Source: Psychrobacter sanguinis (lineage in GTDB: Bacteria; Pseudomonadota; Gammaproteobacteria; Pseudomonadales; Moraxellaceae). From it: a DNA stretch of 64,000 nt. The notes beneath the pieces were generated by a model that had not been told where the DNA came from, ran no database searches, and saw only the letters and a program-made list of their open reading frames with translations. The DNA lies in NCBI RefSeq assembly GCF_020736705.1, contig NZ_CP085990.1:1488001-1552000 (forward strand). The letters are read 5' to 3'. Each line of letters begins with the position of its first letter. Within the stretch, counting starts at the first letter, position 1. Of this stretch, positions 47,379 to 58,356 are shown in pieces. Made by a program: the position numbers and the translations under genes.

Positions 47379-48310
47379 GTGTGACTGAAGGTATTATTAA
47401 TCAGACGGCTGAGCAAAGTACTAAACTAACCGCTAGGCTAAGTGTGAACGGAAGTATATGTACTACTGATCAACAAGGGACAGTATTGGTAATCGTGCTA
47501 TTAATTATGGTGTTAATGGCAACGGCCAGTCTTATCGCTATTAGAAACACCCAGACCTCATTAGATTTGACCACAACGTATCAGATAAACCAACTGTTAT
47601 TTCAAGCTTCAGATGCACCGCTGTTACAGATACAAAAGTTATTAAATGATCCTAAGCAGTTAAAACTATTAACCGCTGATAAAGGTCCTATTGGTTATCT
47701 AACCCAAAATAATGATAACGATGTATCGGCAGAATATACCTTCTGCTATCAGAGCTCACGAAAGGCCTCTTTTGATAAGTTATTACAGGGCGCTAAAGTT
47801 GTTAATGGAGAGGGACGAGTGATCAATCCTAAGGGCTATTGCAACATTGCCAACAGTCAACAAAACCACTTTACCAGTGAGCGTAAGATAATCGTCACCC
47901 AACTGTCGTTTGTTCGATTAAATATGACAAATTTAGAGAGCGTAGAGAAGGACACTACCCAACGTTCATCATTAAATACGCTAGGAACTCATAGTTACCT
48001 TAAGAGTTCAGTGGCCATTAAAAAAAGACATACGCATACACCGTTTTCAGGGGTAGAGGGTGAGGATTTGGAAGGAGATAGACAGATACCGCTTCGTGTT
48101 TATGTGACTTCAGTTATGCCTTCATTTAGCAGAGTCAGCTTGAAGCAAGTCGATGTGTGTCTAGCAAAACCTATGGCTAATGAAGTTTCGGAAGGCTCTA
48201 TACCAGAATTAACAGACAGTCAGATAGCCTGTTTAAAAAAGACAGGAACGCCTTTTAATATTCAGGTTCAAGACTATATTTACGCTTTAAAAACGGTTCC
48301 TAACGGCTAG
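47375..48310 (+). CDS. pilX: Type IV pilus minor pilin PilX
   Basis: The 311-residue protein has a PilX-type N-terminus: ~33 residues, then DQQG and hydrophobic TVLVIVLLIMVLMATASLIAI, without the Glu+5 of major pilins, as is common in PilX. A large C-terminal globular part follows with several cysteines. ATG 47375 overlaps the pilW stop (ATGA), indicating coupled translation. PilX joins the minor-pilin complex beneath PilY1. Confidence 0.85.
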   Translation: MSVTEGIINQTAEQSTKLTARLSVNGSICTTDQQGTVLVIVLLIMVLMATASLIAIRNTQTSLDLTTTYQINQLLFQASDAPLLQIQKLLNDPKQLKLLTADKGPIGYLTQNNDNDVSAEYTFCYQSSRKASFDKLLQGAKVVNGEGRVINPKGYCNIANSQQNHFTSERKIIVTQLSFVRLNMTNLESVEKDTTQRSSLNTLGTHSYLKSSVAIKKRHTHTPFSGVEGEDLEGDRQIPLRVYVTSVMPSFSRVSLKQVDVCLAKPMANEVSEGSIPELTDSQIACLKKTGTPFNIQVQDYIYALKTVPNG

Positions 48311-48445
48311 TTTATCCAGAACACAATAGGCTATCTTGCACAAGGTAGTGAAACGCCAAAACCCACTATAAAACGGAAGGAATAAAGCATTAAAGATGGC
48401 AATAGTACTGACAGTCACAGCACCCATTATAACGACAATAATACT

Positions 48446-51400
48446 TTGAATAAATTATTCACAGTATTGATCCCAGGTTCGAAGGGTATCAAGTTGCAGG
48501 TATGGGGCTTAAAAGTTGGACTAAAAAGCTTACCAACCCGTAGATATTGGGTCAGAGCATTGACGATATCCATAACTATGACCCTGATTATCATATTCAG
48601 CCAATTACCGCATAAATCATACGCTTTACTCCCACCATCAGCGCTGCCACCCACATCATTCATACCCCCTACGCCATCGGCACTATCATCGACATTATTA
48701 AGCCCTCCTGAACAAGGTGATTTGGCACTTTATAGTTTGGGGTATTATCCAATCTCTAGTCAATCTCTAGGCCCTACCGTGCTTTTGTTAATAGACCCTT
48801 CACTCTATGCCAGTCAGGACAGCACAGCACAAATTAATCATTTGCAACATGCTTTGACGTATCTAATGGATACCCCTGGGCTATTAGCAGACAATATTCA
48901 GATGGGGATAGTGCAAGTTGCTGACACTCAATCTGATAGTGATTATGCCAAGCATTTGGTGCTCCCGGTGACTCAGCTAGGTGCAGTAGCCAGCAGTAAG
49001 CATCCAGAGTCACAGCGTTATAAAATCAAAAACTTCATTAACAACCCTTGTGCTGATTTTTCCAATTGTGGCTCACCACTCGTAGACAATTGGGATGTAA
49101 TGGCGGTTAAAAGTAAGGCTGCTTATGCTCAAGCCGCAGCTTATATGATGGGTACTGACACGCACAGAGTTATGGTTAATAACGTCAGCAGTGTTCATAG
49201 GATGGGCAAGGATAAAGATAAAGTATTGCCATTAAATGAGATGGTTATTGAATCTTATAACACTACCAACGCTAAGCACGATGCTATTGAGCAAAATGAT
49301 ATTAAACAAAATGGTACTAAACGAAATACTGCTAAGACAGTACTTCCTATCACACGGGAAAGTGTCGAAAGTCGAGATGTAGCGAAGGTCATGACTGTTA
49401 GCTTTCTCAATCAGCAGTATCCCAAACCGAAGTACAGCCAGTGTTCCGCAAAGTACTTTGATAGTGACAATAAGCCCTCTAGTCTGGATTATAAAGTAGG
49501 TAATGCAATAATTATTATTGGTTCTGATATTGGTGCTCAGTCTGAAGCCCACACTTCCTTTAAGGCCTTAGGAATATCTAGCACATCAATTTCTTCCATA
49601 ACACACCCCCAGTTAAGCGACCCTTTAGCGATGATGGCACAATCGTTGTTGCCAAAAGTATCATCACAAACGTCTGGTAAGACCTCAATCGATAAGTACT
49701 TACTACCTGAGCGATGCCATTCACAAGGGGGCTTAAATAATTTACAAGCGGATCAAGCGGCCTCTGTCTATGGATACTGTCAGCAGCACTATGCTCGCCA
49801 CCTAAATCAATTCAAAGATGGTTCTACGATTCAACATAATCCTACAAATATTTCGATAAAGACAGGTGTCATCTCTTTTAGCGCCATAAACAAAACGATT
49901 GGTTTTAGTGGTCTAAATAAGGGCTTACCTAATTATGACTGTTTAACCGTATCGGGTGCGGTTAAGCAACAGTGCCTGCTAGGGCACTATGATAAATGTT
50001 ACGGAGAAGGTGGATTTTTTCAATCCTTAAACGCTATGCCATCAGCCATCACGCAAAGTAAGGCTTTAGCTGAAGCTCTGTTAACTATGGTCAATAACTT
50101 AACAGCAAAAGATATCGCCATGGCGATGACAAACCCTATTCAATTAGCGAATCCCGTACGTAGTGGAGAGATTTTTACAGACGGCTATCTATCTTTCGTA
50201 CAGCCAAAGTTTGGTAAACAACAAACACAGTGGTCAGGTGGGGTCAAAAAATATGAGCATAGTCGGGTGGGTTTTATAGATAAAACTGGCAAACGGGCTC
50301 CCCGTCCTCAGCAGGCAGTAAGCGCTATTATCGATTCAGAATCAGTAGATGCATGGTCAAAGCGGATGTTAGCAGTGACTTCCTCAGCACAAGTGGTACA
50401 GCCCTTTACTCAGCCTCATAACGTGTATTTAAGCCAACAAGGGCCTGGGAAGTTATTACCACAATCTATAGAAAGTGTGACCAATTTAGAGTGGCTTGGT
50501 TTGACCAAAGTGCAACAAGCTGAGCTAAACAAGCCACTGCTTGACTATATGATGGACAGCAGCCTACCCAGTGGCGGCGTCTATCATTCAACACCGATTG
50601 CTCTTATCAGTAAGGCCAGTCCGATTCAGGTAAATAGAGTGGGCTTATTACAAAATGATGCTGACCTTGAACAAGGTATGCCTCCTAAGTTCCAGTACAA
50701 AAAGCATGTTTTGTATGGTGGTATGGACAATGTGATACATATTATCGATGACAACACGGGAGAGGAGGTAGCGGCTTATTTCGCGAAAGAGGTTATGTCT
50801 CATAACGCCCAATACGATCAACATAAGCCCATTGGCAATAGCACTATGACACAGTCTCAACTGGCAATGACAAGACCAAGTTTCGGTATTGATGGCCCTT
50901 GGACTCAATACGTTCGTTATAGAACGGACTTTAATGGCCATAAATTAGCCAAGCCGTTGTATGTTTTTGGTGGAGCAAGATTGGGCGCTAAAGCTTATTA
51001 TGGTTTGGATTTAACAGGGCTTGACAACGTGGTGTCTGCTTCCAATTTAAATGGCTTTGCACCAAGGCAATTATTTACCATTACCCCTAATAGGCAAGAC
51101 TTTGGGCATGATTATTTTAAACGGCTAGGTTACAGCTGGGGTAAGCCTGTGATCACTGAGATCAACTGGTTTGGTCGGCCAACCTTAGTGGCTATATTGT
51201 CAGGCGGCTATGATGCCACTGAGTATGATAAACCTAATGGTTTACGGCAGCGCTATTATGCGGACAGTGACCAACACGCTAGTTTGGGTAATGCCATTTA
51301 TATCGTCGATGCGAAAACGGGTGTGCCACTTATTGTCGCTTCTCAGACTAGCATAGTAGGTAATCTGGACGAAAGCGGATTTTCGGTGCTATCAACAGGG

Positions 51401-52984
51401 TCTGGTAAAGTGCTACAAGTTGCTAATAGCTCAATGGTACATAGTATTACAGGCGCAGTTAAAATCATGGACAGAGACAATGATGGGTTAACTGACCATC
51501 TTTATTTCGCTGATTTAGGCGGTCAATTGTTTCGTTTAGATATAGACAATGTTGCTTCTTCACCGGGATTGGCAAGTAGGGCAAGGGTAGTACGTTTGGC
51601 AGACTTTAAAGCCAATATGACTCAGCCCGGTCCACGCTTTTATGAAACTCCCGTAGTGACTATACAAAATCATATCTCTCAACAGGGGAGCTCAGGTAAA
51701 TTCGCCACGGTTACAGTAGCCTCGGGCGACCGTAGTCACCCTCTACGTATTAGTGACCCTTCAAATCAGACTGTTGCCATTGAGCTAGCATATTTAGATA
51801 ACTTGGGTAATGAGCAACAGATAAAGGTGATTAACAAAGCATTTGTAGTCCCTGACGATTCTCTAATCCCTGAGATTAAGAGCCTTAATGTAGAGAGTGG
51901 TGATTGGCAGATTACCGCTTCTGATTTAACGCTTAGAATTGAACTCAAAGGGGGTGGCCCTAAAGGGGAGGTTATACAACTGGAAAAGGGCCGTTTTAAG
52001 CTGGCCAGTCACCTAGTTAAACCAGGTTCTTTGATAACGGTCACCACTACGTTTTCCTCAACAGATAAAGTCAATGCAATAAGGTTGATGCCGAATGTCG
52101 ATTATGGCAATAGTTATACTGATAGCAATAATCAAAATGACACTTTATTGCTTTCCTTAACCGATCCTTTATCTGCCAAAATAAATCTCACCAAGGATTG
52201 GATAATCATTGAGCCAGTGACCACAGCAGAAATGCCCTCTGTTAGTAAGGCTGCGAACTATATTTATACCCTTTATGATAAAGATGTGGCCACAGTAGGT
52301 TTGTTTAGCACTGCTCTTGATAAGCTCAAGACCCATAATATCATTCTGAAAGAAAATGTCACTTTGACAGAAAATGACTTTCCGGATTTAACCCAAATTG
52401 AAGTGGCCAATCCTGAGAAAAGTGGGTATCACAAATTAGGCTGGCGTGCCCCGTTAACTCAGTATGGTCAACAAGTTAATAATCTTGAAGTTAACAATCA
52501 TAATACAGCTATGAATTCACAGAACTTTTTGGGGAGTAGTATTAAGGCTTTTGGGCCTATATTTGCTCTAGATAACAAGGTGTATGTCACTGCTTATAAT
52601 CCAGTATCAAGCACTATGCCTTTGGTAAACTGCCGCCCTCAGTTGATAGGCAGTACAGAGCTTTATCAGTTTTGCCTGCCTTATGGTAATTGTAATACGG
52701 TAGATAAAAGTTACAGTACCCATGTGCAGCGTATTGTGTATGGCAAAGGAATGGTGCCTTTATCTTGGAAAACAGATTTTACAGGGCAGCATAAGCAATT
52801 ATTTAGAACTGCAGATTTAACTTATCCATCCCAGCCAACCCCAGAAATTAATTCATCACAGTTACTCTTGCCACTCAATAATTCAGTTACTGCTCCTGAC
52901 TTTATCAACTCTTTTAAAGTCAAACCGCAGCTAAAACTTGAGCAATGGTTTGATTATAGCAACGCTCATGCAGTCTCAAAGTAG
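48446..52984 (+). CDS. pilY1: PilY1/PilC-family pilus tip adhesin
   Basis: The 1512-residue protein is exported by a signal segment (ALTISITMTLIIIFSQLPHKSYA). The N-terminal half has a degenerate von Willebrand A-like region (TVLLLIDPSLYASQD; incomplete MIDAS). The C-terminal half is the PilC beta-propeller (VLYGGMDNVIHIIDDNTGEE; YVFGGARLGAKAYYGLDL) with a Ca-binding loop MDRDNDGLTDHLYFAD as in PilY1. It serves as pilus tip adhesin and assembly factor. TTG 48446 has no Shine-Dalgarno. The frame continues upstream, and ATT 48389 has GGAAGG eight bases before it, so the true N-terminus may be 19 residues longer. Confidence 0.88.
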   Translation: MNKLFTVLIPGSKGIKLQVWGLKVGLKSLPTRRYWVRALTISITMTLIIIFSQLPHKSYALLPPSALPPTSFIPPTPSALSSTLLSPPEQGDLALYSLGYYPISSQSLGPTVLLLIDPSLYASQDSTAQINHLQHALTYLMDTPGLLADNIQMGIVQVADTQSDSDYAKHLVLPVTQLGAVASSKHPESQRYKIKNFINNPCADFSNCGSPLVDNWDVMAVKSKAAYAQAAAYMMGTDTHRVMVNNVSSVHRMGKDKDKVLPLNEMVIESYNTTNAKHDAIEQNDIKQNGTKRNTAKTVLPITRESVESRDVAKVMTVSFLNQQYPKPKYSQCSAKYFDSDNKPSSLDYKVGNAIIIIGSDIGAQSEAHTSFKALGISSTSISSITHPQLSDPLAMMAQSLLPKVSSQTSGKTSIDKYLLPERCHSQGGLNNLQADQAASVYGYCQQHYARHLNQFKDGSTIQHNPTNISIKTGVISFSAINKTIGFSGLNKGLPNYDCLTVSGAVKQQCLLGHYDKCYGEGGFFQSLNAMPSAITQSKALAEALLTMVNNLTAKDIAMAMTNPIQLANPVRSGEIFTDGYLSFVQPKFGKQQTQWSGGVKKYEHSRVGFIDKTGKRAPRPQQAVSAIIDSESVDAWSKRMLAVTSSAQVVQPFTQPHNVYLSQQGPGKLLPQSIESVTNLEWLGLTKVQQAELNKPLLDYMMDSSLPSGGVYHSTPIALISKASPIQVNRVGLLQNDADLEQGMPPKFQYKKHVLYGGMDNVIHIIDDNTGEEVAAYFAKEVMSHNAQYDQHKPIGNSTMTQSQLAMTRPSFGIDGPWTQYVRYRTDFNGHKLAKPLYVFGGARLGAKAYYGLDLTGLDNVVSASNLNGFAPRQLFTITPNRQDFGHDYFKRLGYSWGKPVITEINWFGRPTLVAILSGGYDATEYDKPNGLRQRYYADSDQHASLGNAIYIVDAKTGVPLIVASQTSIVGNLDESGFSVLSTGSGKVLQVANSSMVHSITGAVKIMDRDNDGLTDHLYFADLGGQLFRLDIDNVASSPGLASRARVVRLADFKANMTQPGPRFYETPVVTIQNHISQQGSSGKFATVTVASGDRSHPLRISDPSNQTVAIELAYLDNLGNEQQIKVINKAFVVPDDSLIPEIKSLNVESGDWQITASDLTLRIELKGGGPKGEVIQLEKGRFKLASHLVKPGSLITVTTTFSSTDKVNAIRLMPNVDYGNSYTDSNNQNDTLLLSLTDPLSAKINLTKDWIIIEPVTTAEMPSVSKAANYIYTLYDKDVATVGLFSTALDKLKTHNIILKENVTLTENDFPDLTQIEVANPEKSGYHKLGWRAPLTQYGQQVNNLEVNNHNTAMNSQNFLGSSIKAFGPIFALDNKVYVTAYNPVSSTMPLVNCRPQLIGSTELYQFCLPYGNCNTVDKSYSTHVQRIVYGKGMVPLSWKTDFTGQHKQLFRTADLTYPSQPTPEINSSQLLLPLNNSVTAPDFINSFKVKPQLKLEQWFDYSNAHAVSK

Positions 52985-52991
52985 ATAGAGT

Positions 52992-53510
52992 ATGTGGAAG
53001 ATAATTACAATTAATTTAGGTCAACAGCTAAATTTAAATTTGGCCCGCCATTGCAGCCGCAATCATCAAGGCTTTACTTTAGTAGAGCTGATGATGGTGG
53101 TGACGATTACTGGATTGCTGATGGTAATAGCACTTCCTAGCTACACACATTATGTGCAGACAAATTATCAGCTTATGGCTCAGCAGCGGGCATTGTTTAT
53201 TGCCAATCAGTTACATCATTGGCGCGCAAAAAACCTCACTTATGCAGAGTTCTCGCTTACGGAACACAGCAGCGGTAAGCAGGAATTAAAACACTTGATA
53301 GTGTTGACTGATGCGACAGGCAAGCACTTATTAACCGATGAAAGAGCCAACACTCAAGGATGGCGAATATTAGTTAAGCCTAATCCCGACTTTAAAAAGC
53401 TAGCCTTAAGCGATATCTATTATTTAGACAGCTTAGGCCGACGATGCGTCTTTGATGATAGTGTGATGGTGCCAGATATAGCAAGTATAGAGTTTTGCCC
53501 AAAAAGCTGA
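52992..53510 (+). CDS. pilE: Type IV pilus minor pilin, PilE-like
   Basis: The 172-residue prepilin has a long leader (~27 residues, MWKIITINLGQQLNLNLARH) then NHQG and FTLVELMMVVTITGLLMVIALPSY with Glu+5. The C-terminal part has two cysteines (RRCVFDD, EFCPKS) that probably form the D-region disulphide. It begins 7 bp after the pilY1 stop, making it the last gene of the pilV-pilE transcript. The leader is longer than the usual 6-10 residues; no shorter start before QG exists. Confidence 0.85.
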   Translation: MWKIITINLGQQLNLNLARHCSRNHQGFTLVELMMVVTITGLLMVIALPSYTHYVQTNYQLMAQQRALFIANQLHHWRAKNLTYAEFSLTEHSSGKQELKHLIVLTDATGKHLLTDERANTQGWRILVKPNPDFKKLALSDIYYLDSLGRRCVFDDSVMVPDIASIEFCPKS

Positions 53511-53663
53511 TAGGTGTCCCAGTAATTATAGCCTTCTATTAGTAAAAGTGAGAACCGCCTATAATTTATATATAATTAATAATTTGATTAATTAATCTAA
53601 ACAATGTTATTGTTGGTTCCTGGAAATGTTTTATTTATTAATAGTATTTTAATAACACTCTAT

Positions 53664-53692
53664 TTGTTAGCAATTGCGCTGTCTAATTTATA
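53664..53692 (+). promoter_or_regulatory. Candidate promoter of the 53739 pilin gene
   Basis: TTGTTA (53664-53669), 17-bp spacer, TTTATA (53687-53692), about 47 bp before the ATG. It suggests separate transcription from the upstream minor-pilin genes. Confidence 0.45.
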
Positions 53693-53738
53693 GATGGTAA
53701 TCTCTAGAATGAGTATGTCACCCTAACAAGGATATGAG

Positions 53739-54167
53739 ATGGAGACTGAAAAAGGCTTTACTTTGATAGAACTGATGGTGGTGGTTGCAATAATCGGTAC
53801 ACTGTCATTGATTGCAATTCCCGCTTATCAAAATTATGCAAAGCAGTCCTCTGAAGTGGCTTGTCTAGCTGAGACCAAAGCGTTTAGTAATAAGCTGTTT
53901 ATAGATATTCATACTGGGGCAGAGATTTTTAATGAAAACGAGCCTAAAAAACTTTTGCAAAGTTTAGATAGTATGGCTTCTGCTTGCACAAGTCTAGCGT
54001 ATAAACCTAAAAGTAATCTAGCAATAGCGGGTACTGGTTCAGACGCCATTCTAGAACATATCATTGGCGTGGTTAAAAACCCAGTTGCAGATGATAGAGC
54101 CCGTATTAAATGTGAACTTGGAGAGGTAGTGCGTTGTGATTACCATGCTTTAGCTGATAATAATTAA
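53739..54167 (+). CDS. Type IV pilin-like protein
   Basis: The 142-residue protein has a short six-residue leader METEKG, then [27 protein letters not shown], a textbook type IV pilin N-terminus with Glu+5. The globular part has four cysteines (VACLAE, ASACTS, KCELG, VRCDY), enough for two disulphides. It could be a major pilin or an accessory one; its small size and 228-bp separation from the minor-pilin genes leave this open. AAGGA lies seven bases before ATG 53739. A bidirectional terminator follows directly. Confidence 0.88.
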   Translation: METEKGFTLIELMVVVAIIGTLSLIAIPAYQNYAKQSSEVACLAETKAFSNKLFIDIHTGAEIFNENEPKKLLQSLDSMASACTSLAYKPKSNLAIAGTGSDAILEHIIGVVKNPVADDRARIKCELGEVVRCDYHALADNN

Positions 54168-54171
54168 CCAC

Positions 54172-54200
54172 AAAAAAAGCGACCTTCAAGTCGCTTTTTT
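54172..54200. terminator. Bidirectional terminator between pilin gene and fdxA
   Basis: AAAAAAAGCGAC / GTCGCTTTTTT stem with CTTCAA loop between convergent genes. Confidence 0.88.
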
Positions 54201-54251
54201 GCACATATAGAATAGGTCTGTAAAATAACAAATTGCTAAAACAAATAGGGT

Positions 54252-54575
54252 CTAACGCTCTAGATATTGAATTTTACCTTCAACCCCATCCCACTTTTCA
54301 GCGTCTGGTAATTGGTCATGCATCTCAGTGATGTTTGGCCACTCTTCTGCAAGCTCTGCGTTTAATGCAATAAATTCTTCTTGACCCTTAGGCACTTCAT
54401 CTTCAGAGAAAATAGCGTTGGCTGGGCACTCAGGCTCACACAAAGCACAGTCAATACACTCATCAGGATGAATGACCAAGAAGTTAGGCCCTTCATAAAA
54501 GCAGTCCACAGGGCAGACTTCAACACAATCGGTGTATTTGCAGCGGATGCAATTATCAGTGACAACAAATGTCAT
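54252..54575 (-). CDS. fdxA: Ferredoxin FdxA (7Fe/8Fe type)
   Basis: The 107-residue ferredoxin has two cluster motifs: [21 protein letters not shown] (CxxC variant with a long spacing, typical of a 3Fe-4S site) and [16 protein letters not shown] (4Fe-4S). A C-terminal extension ends KIQYLER, as in Azotobacter/Pseudomonas FdxA. It is a low-potential cytosolic electron carrier. AAGGTAG precedes ATG 54575. It is monocistronic, downstream of mutS on the same strand reversed order, with a 229-bp gap. Confidence 0.95.
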   Translation of the reverse strand: MTFVVTDNCIRCKYTDCVEVCPVDCFYEGPNFLVIHPDECIDCALCEPECPANAIFSEDEVPKGQEEFIALNAELAEEWPNITEMHDQLPDAEKWDGVEGKIQYLER

Positions 54576-54804
54576 AGCGAGCTACCTTTATAAAAGTTAT
54601 CTTGAGCTTTGTTTAACCATTATGGCAGTTTTGGCGTTGTTTCTATAACCCTAATATCAGTTATATCAATCGAGCCAGTATTGGGCTAAATGATTAGCGT
54701 CACAAGATAAGTAAGTTGTGAATGAAGGATAAGATTTATTTTAGGGGTATATTTTACCTTGTTAATTGTTATTTCACAAATTCATATCAGTCAGCTTTTG
54801 TGAC

Positions 54805-57800
54805 TCAGTCAGTTTTTACCTTCTGTTTTAATTCATAAAGGTAGTCAAGCGCTTGTTTTGGGGTCAACTCATCAGGCTGTAAAGCGTTTAACTGCTCAAA
54901 AACAGCCATAGCCTTGGTGTTTAATAGCTTGGCTTCCTTTGTCTCCTTCGTCTGATAAGTCATCGGACTTGGCTCCTGTACCAAATCTAAGTCACCTTCG
55001 GAGAAAAAGTCAGCTGTGTTTTGTTGCGCAATATGGGTGCCTTCGTCAGCATTTGCATAAGCTTTATCGAATTTAGCATGATTGATGTCATCTGTAGATT
55101 GCATGCTCCTAAGAGAGATATGTTTGTTTTTCTGCTGCGTAAGATAATGCTCGGCTGCGATTAATACTTGCTCAGGAATCCCCGCCATTTTTGCCACATG
55201 CAGACCAAAACTTGAACTAGCAGCGCCTTCTTTTATTTTATGAAGCAGTAATAGTTGACCTTCAACCTCGCTAGCTGCTACGTGCACGTTTCTGATTTTC
55301 GAGTTCAATTCATCTTGTTTGGCCAACTGGGTTAACTCAAAATAATGAGTGGCAAATAAGGTCAAACTGCCCATTTCAGATAACTGGACCGCACAGGCGT
55401 GGGCAATGGCTAACCCATCAGTGGTGGAGGTGCCACGACCTACTTCGTCCATCAATACCAATGAGCAAGAAGTCGCCAGGTTTAGAATTTGGGCAGTTTC
55501 AATCATTTCTACCATAAAAGTAGATTTGCCACCTGCTAAGTCGTCGGCTGACCCAATACGGGTAAAAATACGATCAATGTCCCCAATGCGGGCCGAACTA
55601 GCGGGCACAAAACTGCCACAACATGCCAATAAAACGATCAATGCCGTCTGGCGCATATAAGTGGATTTACCACCCATATTAGGGCCTGTAATTAATAGTA
55701 AGCGCTGTTGATGCGACTCAGTCCCTAATTGACAGTCATTGGCCACAAAATGTTGTGCTGAGGATGAAGACGCTACTGTGACTGATTTGGAGGAAGACGC
55801 TTTAGGTTGGGCCATGGCTTCTACAACCAAGTGACGACCCCCCTCTATATCTATATAGCTTGTTTCAGGGTCTAATTCAGGTCTGACCCAATTATTCTCT
55901 TTGGCCAACATTGCCCAGTTTAAAAGTACATCAAGCTGCGCGATAGCAGCGCTAAGTTGTTGTAAATGATGTAGTTGCTCACTAAGGGATACCAGTAGTC
56001 CTTGATAAAGTGCTTTTTCACGCACCAATGCATTGGTTTGCGCTTCTAAATATTCCACTTCTAAATTCTTTAGCGGCTCCGTAATAAAGCGCTCACTATT
56101 TTTTAGAGTTTGCCGGCGGATAAAGGCATCTGGTGCTGCGTTGGCTTGACCTTTGGACAGCTCAAAATAAAAGCCACTTACTTTGTTGAAACCAACTTTT
56201 AGACTTGGCAGACTATAAGTCTGACGTGCCTCGGCTGCCATGTCATCTAAAGTTTCTTGAATATTGTCATGTAAATGCACTAGACGATCAAAGTCTTCAT
56301 CGAACCCAGTCGCTATCATACCGCCTTCTCGAATATGAGCGGGTGGCTCTTCCACAATGGCGCTATCCAATAAGTCAGCAATATCAATCAGCTCGGGATG
56401 CAGCAATGGCAATTGTTGAAATAACTGGATGAGCAGTTGTGACGAGCTTGATTCTAGACCTGATTGCTGTAATTGAAGAGCCACTTGCTCACTGCTTCTG
56501 ATACTGGCTGCCAATCGCTTTAAATCACGAGGCTTAGCGCTATGTAGGGCAATACGGCTACTGATACGCTCAATATCGGCAATACTTTGTAGTTGCTGTT
56601 CCAAAAACAGTAAGCTGTTCAATGAGGGCTGATTAATAAACCACTGTGTGGCATCAAGTCTGGCTTGTAGCTGAGAATGTGCCTGAATAAGACGCAATGG
56701 GCGCTTTAGTTGATTACTCAATAAGCGCTTACCCATAGGAGTATGGCAATGGTTGACCACACTAAGCAGGCTAGTGCCAGTAGGGCTAACCGGTGAGAAA
56801 AGCTCTAGATTACGATTGCTAATGTCATCGATAATTAGATAGTCTTCATCACGTTCAACAATCAGTTCAGTGAGCTGCGGGGTATGACGCTGCTGAGTCT
56901 GCTGAGCATAATGAATTAAAGCAGCGGTGCTAGTCTGGGCCACCACACTGTCGGCAATGCCCAACCCTTCCACCGTTTGCACATCAAACTGTCGACACAC
57001 TGTGTCAGCCGCATGTTGCGGGTGGAAATCACTGGCAGCAACACTGATAACCGGGCAATAAAGCTTGTCTTGTAACCAGTGACGCCACTCATCTGTAGTG
57101 GTTTCAGGGATAATAACTTCGCTTGGTGAAAAGCGGGTCAACACCGTTAGCAGCCGCTGTTTTAATAAGGTCTCATAATTTACGGCCGTAAGTGGGTCAT
57201 CCTTAGCAAAGGTATTGCCCATGCTAGGCTGTTTTAACAGCGAGTCAAGATGAAGGGTCTGGGTACGAATGTTTCCTGCGTTTAGGTCAAGTTGACTGAC
57301 GCCTACTTGCCATTTTTTGGCTTGCGTCAGATTGGCCTGTTGTAAGTTTTTACTCACTTGAAAATCAATAGCGACAACACTGGGGGTCTGATTTGGAGCG
57401 ATTAAGGCATCGTCAGTCAATGTCCCAGCGGTTAGCGTTTTGACCACTTCGCGGCGCATAATGCCTTTTGAGGCTGCCGGTTTGTCTTTTGAGTGATCTG
57501 ATAGATTGTCTGATGGGTTGTCTGGCTGAGCCGTTTCTTCTATCTGCTCACAAATTACCACTGTTTCTCCGGCAGCAATGAGCCGTGCCATGTAACTCTC
57601 TGCCGCATGAAATGGAACCCCTGCCATGGCAATATTATTGCCCGCTTTGTCGTTTCCACGGCGAGTCAAAGTGATGTCTAGAATATCAGCAGCACGCTGA
57701 GCATCCTCAAAAAATAACTCATAAAAATCGCCCATACGGTATAGCAGTAAGGCATGCGGGTACTGCGCTTTTAAGGTTAAATATTGAACCATCATTGGAG

Positions 57801-57906
57801 TATGGTCATCTAAGTTATAGACCGTACCGGCAATATTTAAAATAGAATCATTGTTTAAAACAGAATCGTTAGGAGTGCTATTAGACATAGGGGAAGTATC
57901 AGGCAT
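54805..57906 (-). CDS. mutS: DNA mismatch repair protein MutS
   Basis: MutS recognises mismatches and starts repair with MutL. The mismatch wedge is in [15 protein letters not shown] (Phe-x-Glu). The ATPase has Walker [15 protein letters not shown] and [18 protein letters not shown]. It is longer than E. coli MutS (853): low-complexity insertions occur in domain I ([20 protein letters not shown]), before the ATPase ([17 protein letters not shown]) and near the C-terminus. ATG 57906 (1033 residues) is chosen; TTG 57942 and ATG 57888 are also possible and none has a good Shine-Dalgarno. The conserved part begins at [12 protein letters not shown]. Confidence 0.97.
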   Translation of the reverse strand: MPDTSPMSNSTPNDSVLNNDSILNIAGTVYNLDDHTPMMVQYLTLKAQYPHALLLYRMGDFYELFFEDAQRAADILDITLTRRGNDKAGNNIAMAGVPFHAAESYMARLIAAGETVVICEQIEETAQPDNPSDNLSDHSKDKPAASKGIMRREVVKTLTAGTLTDDALIAPNQTPSVVAIDFQVSKNLQQANLTQAKKWQVGVSQLDLNAGNIRTQTLHLDSLLKQPSMGNTFAKDDPLTAVNYETLLKQRLLTVLTRFSPSEVIIPETTTDEWRHWLQDKLYCPVISVAASDFHPQHAADTVCRQFDVQTVEGLGIADSVVAQTSTAALIHYAQQTQQRHTPQLTELIVERDEDYLIIDDISNRNLELFSPVSPTGTSLLSVVNHCHTPMGKRLLSNQLKRPLRLIQAHSQLQARLDATQWFINQPSLNSLLFLEQQLQSIADIERISSRIALHSAKPRDLKRLAASIRSSEQVALQLQQSGLESSSSQLLIQLFQQLPLLHPELIDIADLLDSAIVEEPPAHIREGGMIATGFDEDFDRLVHLHDNIQETLDDMAAEARQTYSLPSLKVGFNKVSGFYFELSKGQANAAPDAFIRRQTLKNSERFITEPLKNLEVEYLEAQTNALVREKALYQGLLVSLSEQLHHLQQLSAAIAQLDVLLNWAMLAKENNWVRPELDPETSYIDIEGGRHLVVEAMAQPKASSSKSVTVASSSSAQHFVANDCQLGTESHQQRLLLITGPNMGGKSTYMRQTALIVLLACCGSFVPASSARIGDIDRIFTRIGSADDLAGGKSTFMVEMIETAQILNLATSCSLVLMDEVGRGTSTTDGLAIAHACAVQLSEMGSLTLFATHYFELTQLAKQDELNSKIRNVHVAASEVEGQLLLLHKIKEGAASSSFGLHVAKMAGIPEQVLIAAEHYLTQQKNKHISLRSMQSTDDINHAKFDKAYANADEGTHIAQQNTADFFSEGDLDLVQEPSPMTYQTKETKEAKLLNTKAMAVFEQLNALQPDELTPKQALDYLYELKQKVKTD

Positions 57907-57942
57907 AGTTAAAACTTTAATATAAAGAGGAGAAGGGGACAA

Positions 57943-58356
57943 CGATAAAGCGTAAGAGAGACAGCAGTTAAAGAAAAACCGTACTTAAAAAATCGTATTT
58001 GAAAAAACGTACTTAAAAACAGTATCTAAAGCAACAGGATACATCTGCTACGTGGCAGAGTTTAGAAGACTATTTTAGCATTTATTGGCGGATGATTTAT
58101 CAATGTATGTTACCTACTGTTTGATAGATTGTTCTTGCACCTTATTTATCTGTCTATAAATATGGGTATCACTGTGGCATAAAAATTCAGACGCTAATGT
58201 TTACCAAGTTTTGCATAAAAATAACAAATAATTTATGAGTGCAGAATCAATTGCCCTTGTATCTATCAATACTGTTACCATATATAATAGATAAAATTTT
58301 TTTATGGTCTGCACCCAAAAATGCACGACTGAGTCGATAAGTAGGTCTACATAGTT
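57943..58356. promoter_or_regulatory. Divergent mutS-secA promoter region
   Basis: The 414 bp has no gene. Near mutS, 57979-58030 holds degenerate ~14-bp repeats (CGTACTTAAAAAA, CGTATTTGAAAAAA, CGTACTTAAAAACA). Near secA a TATAAT at 58283 lies 68 bp before the ATG, with only a poor -35. Confidence 0.45.
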
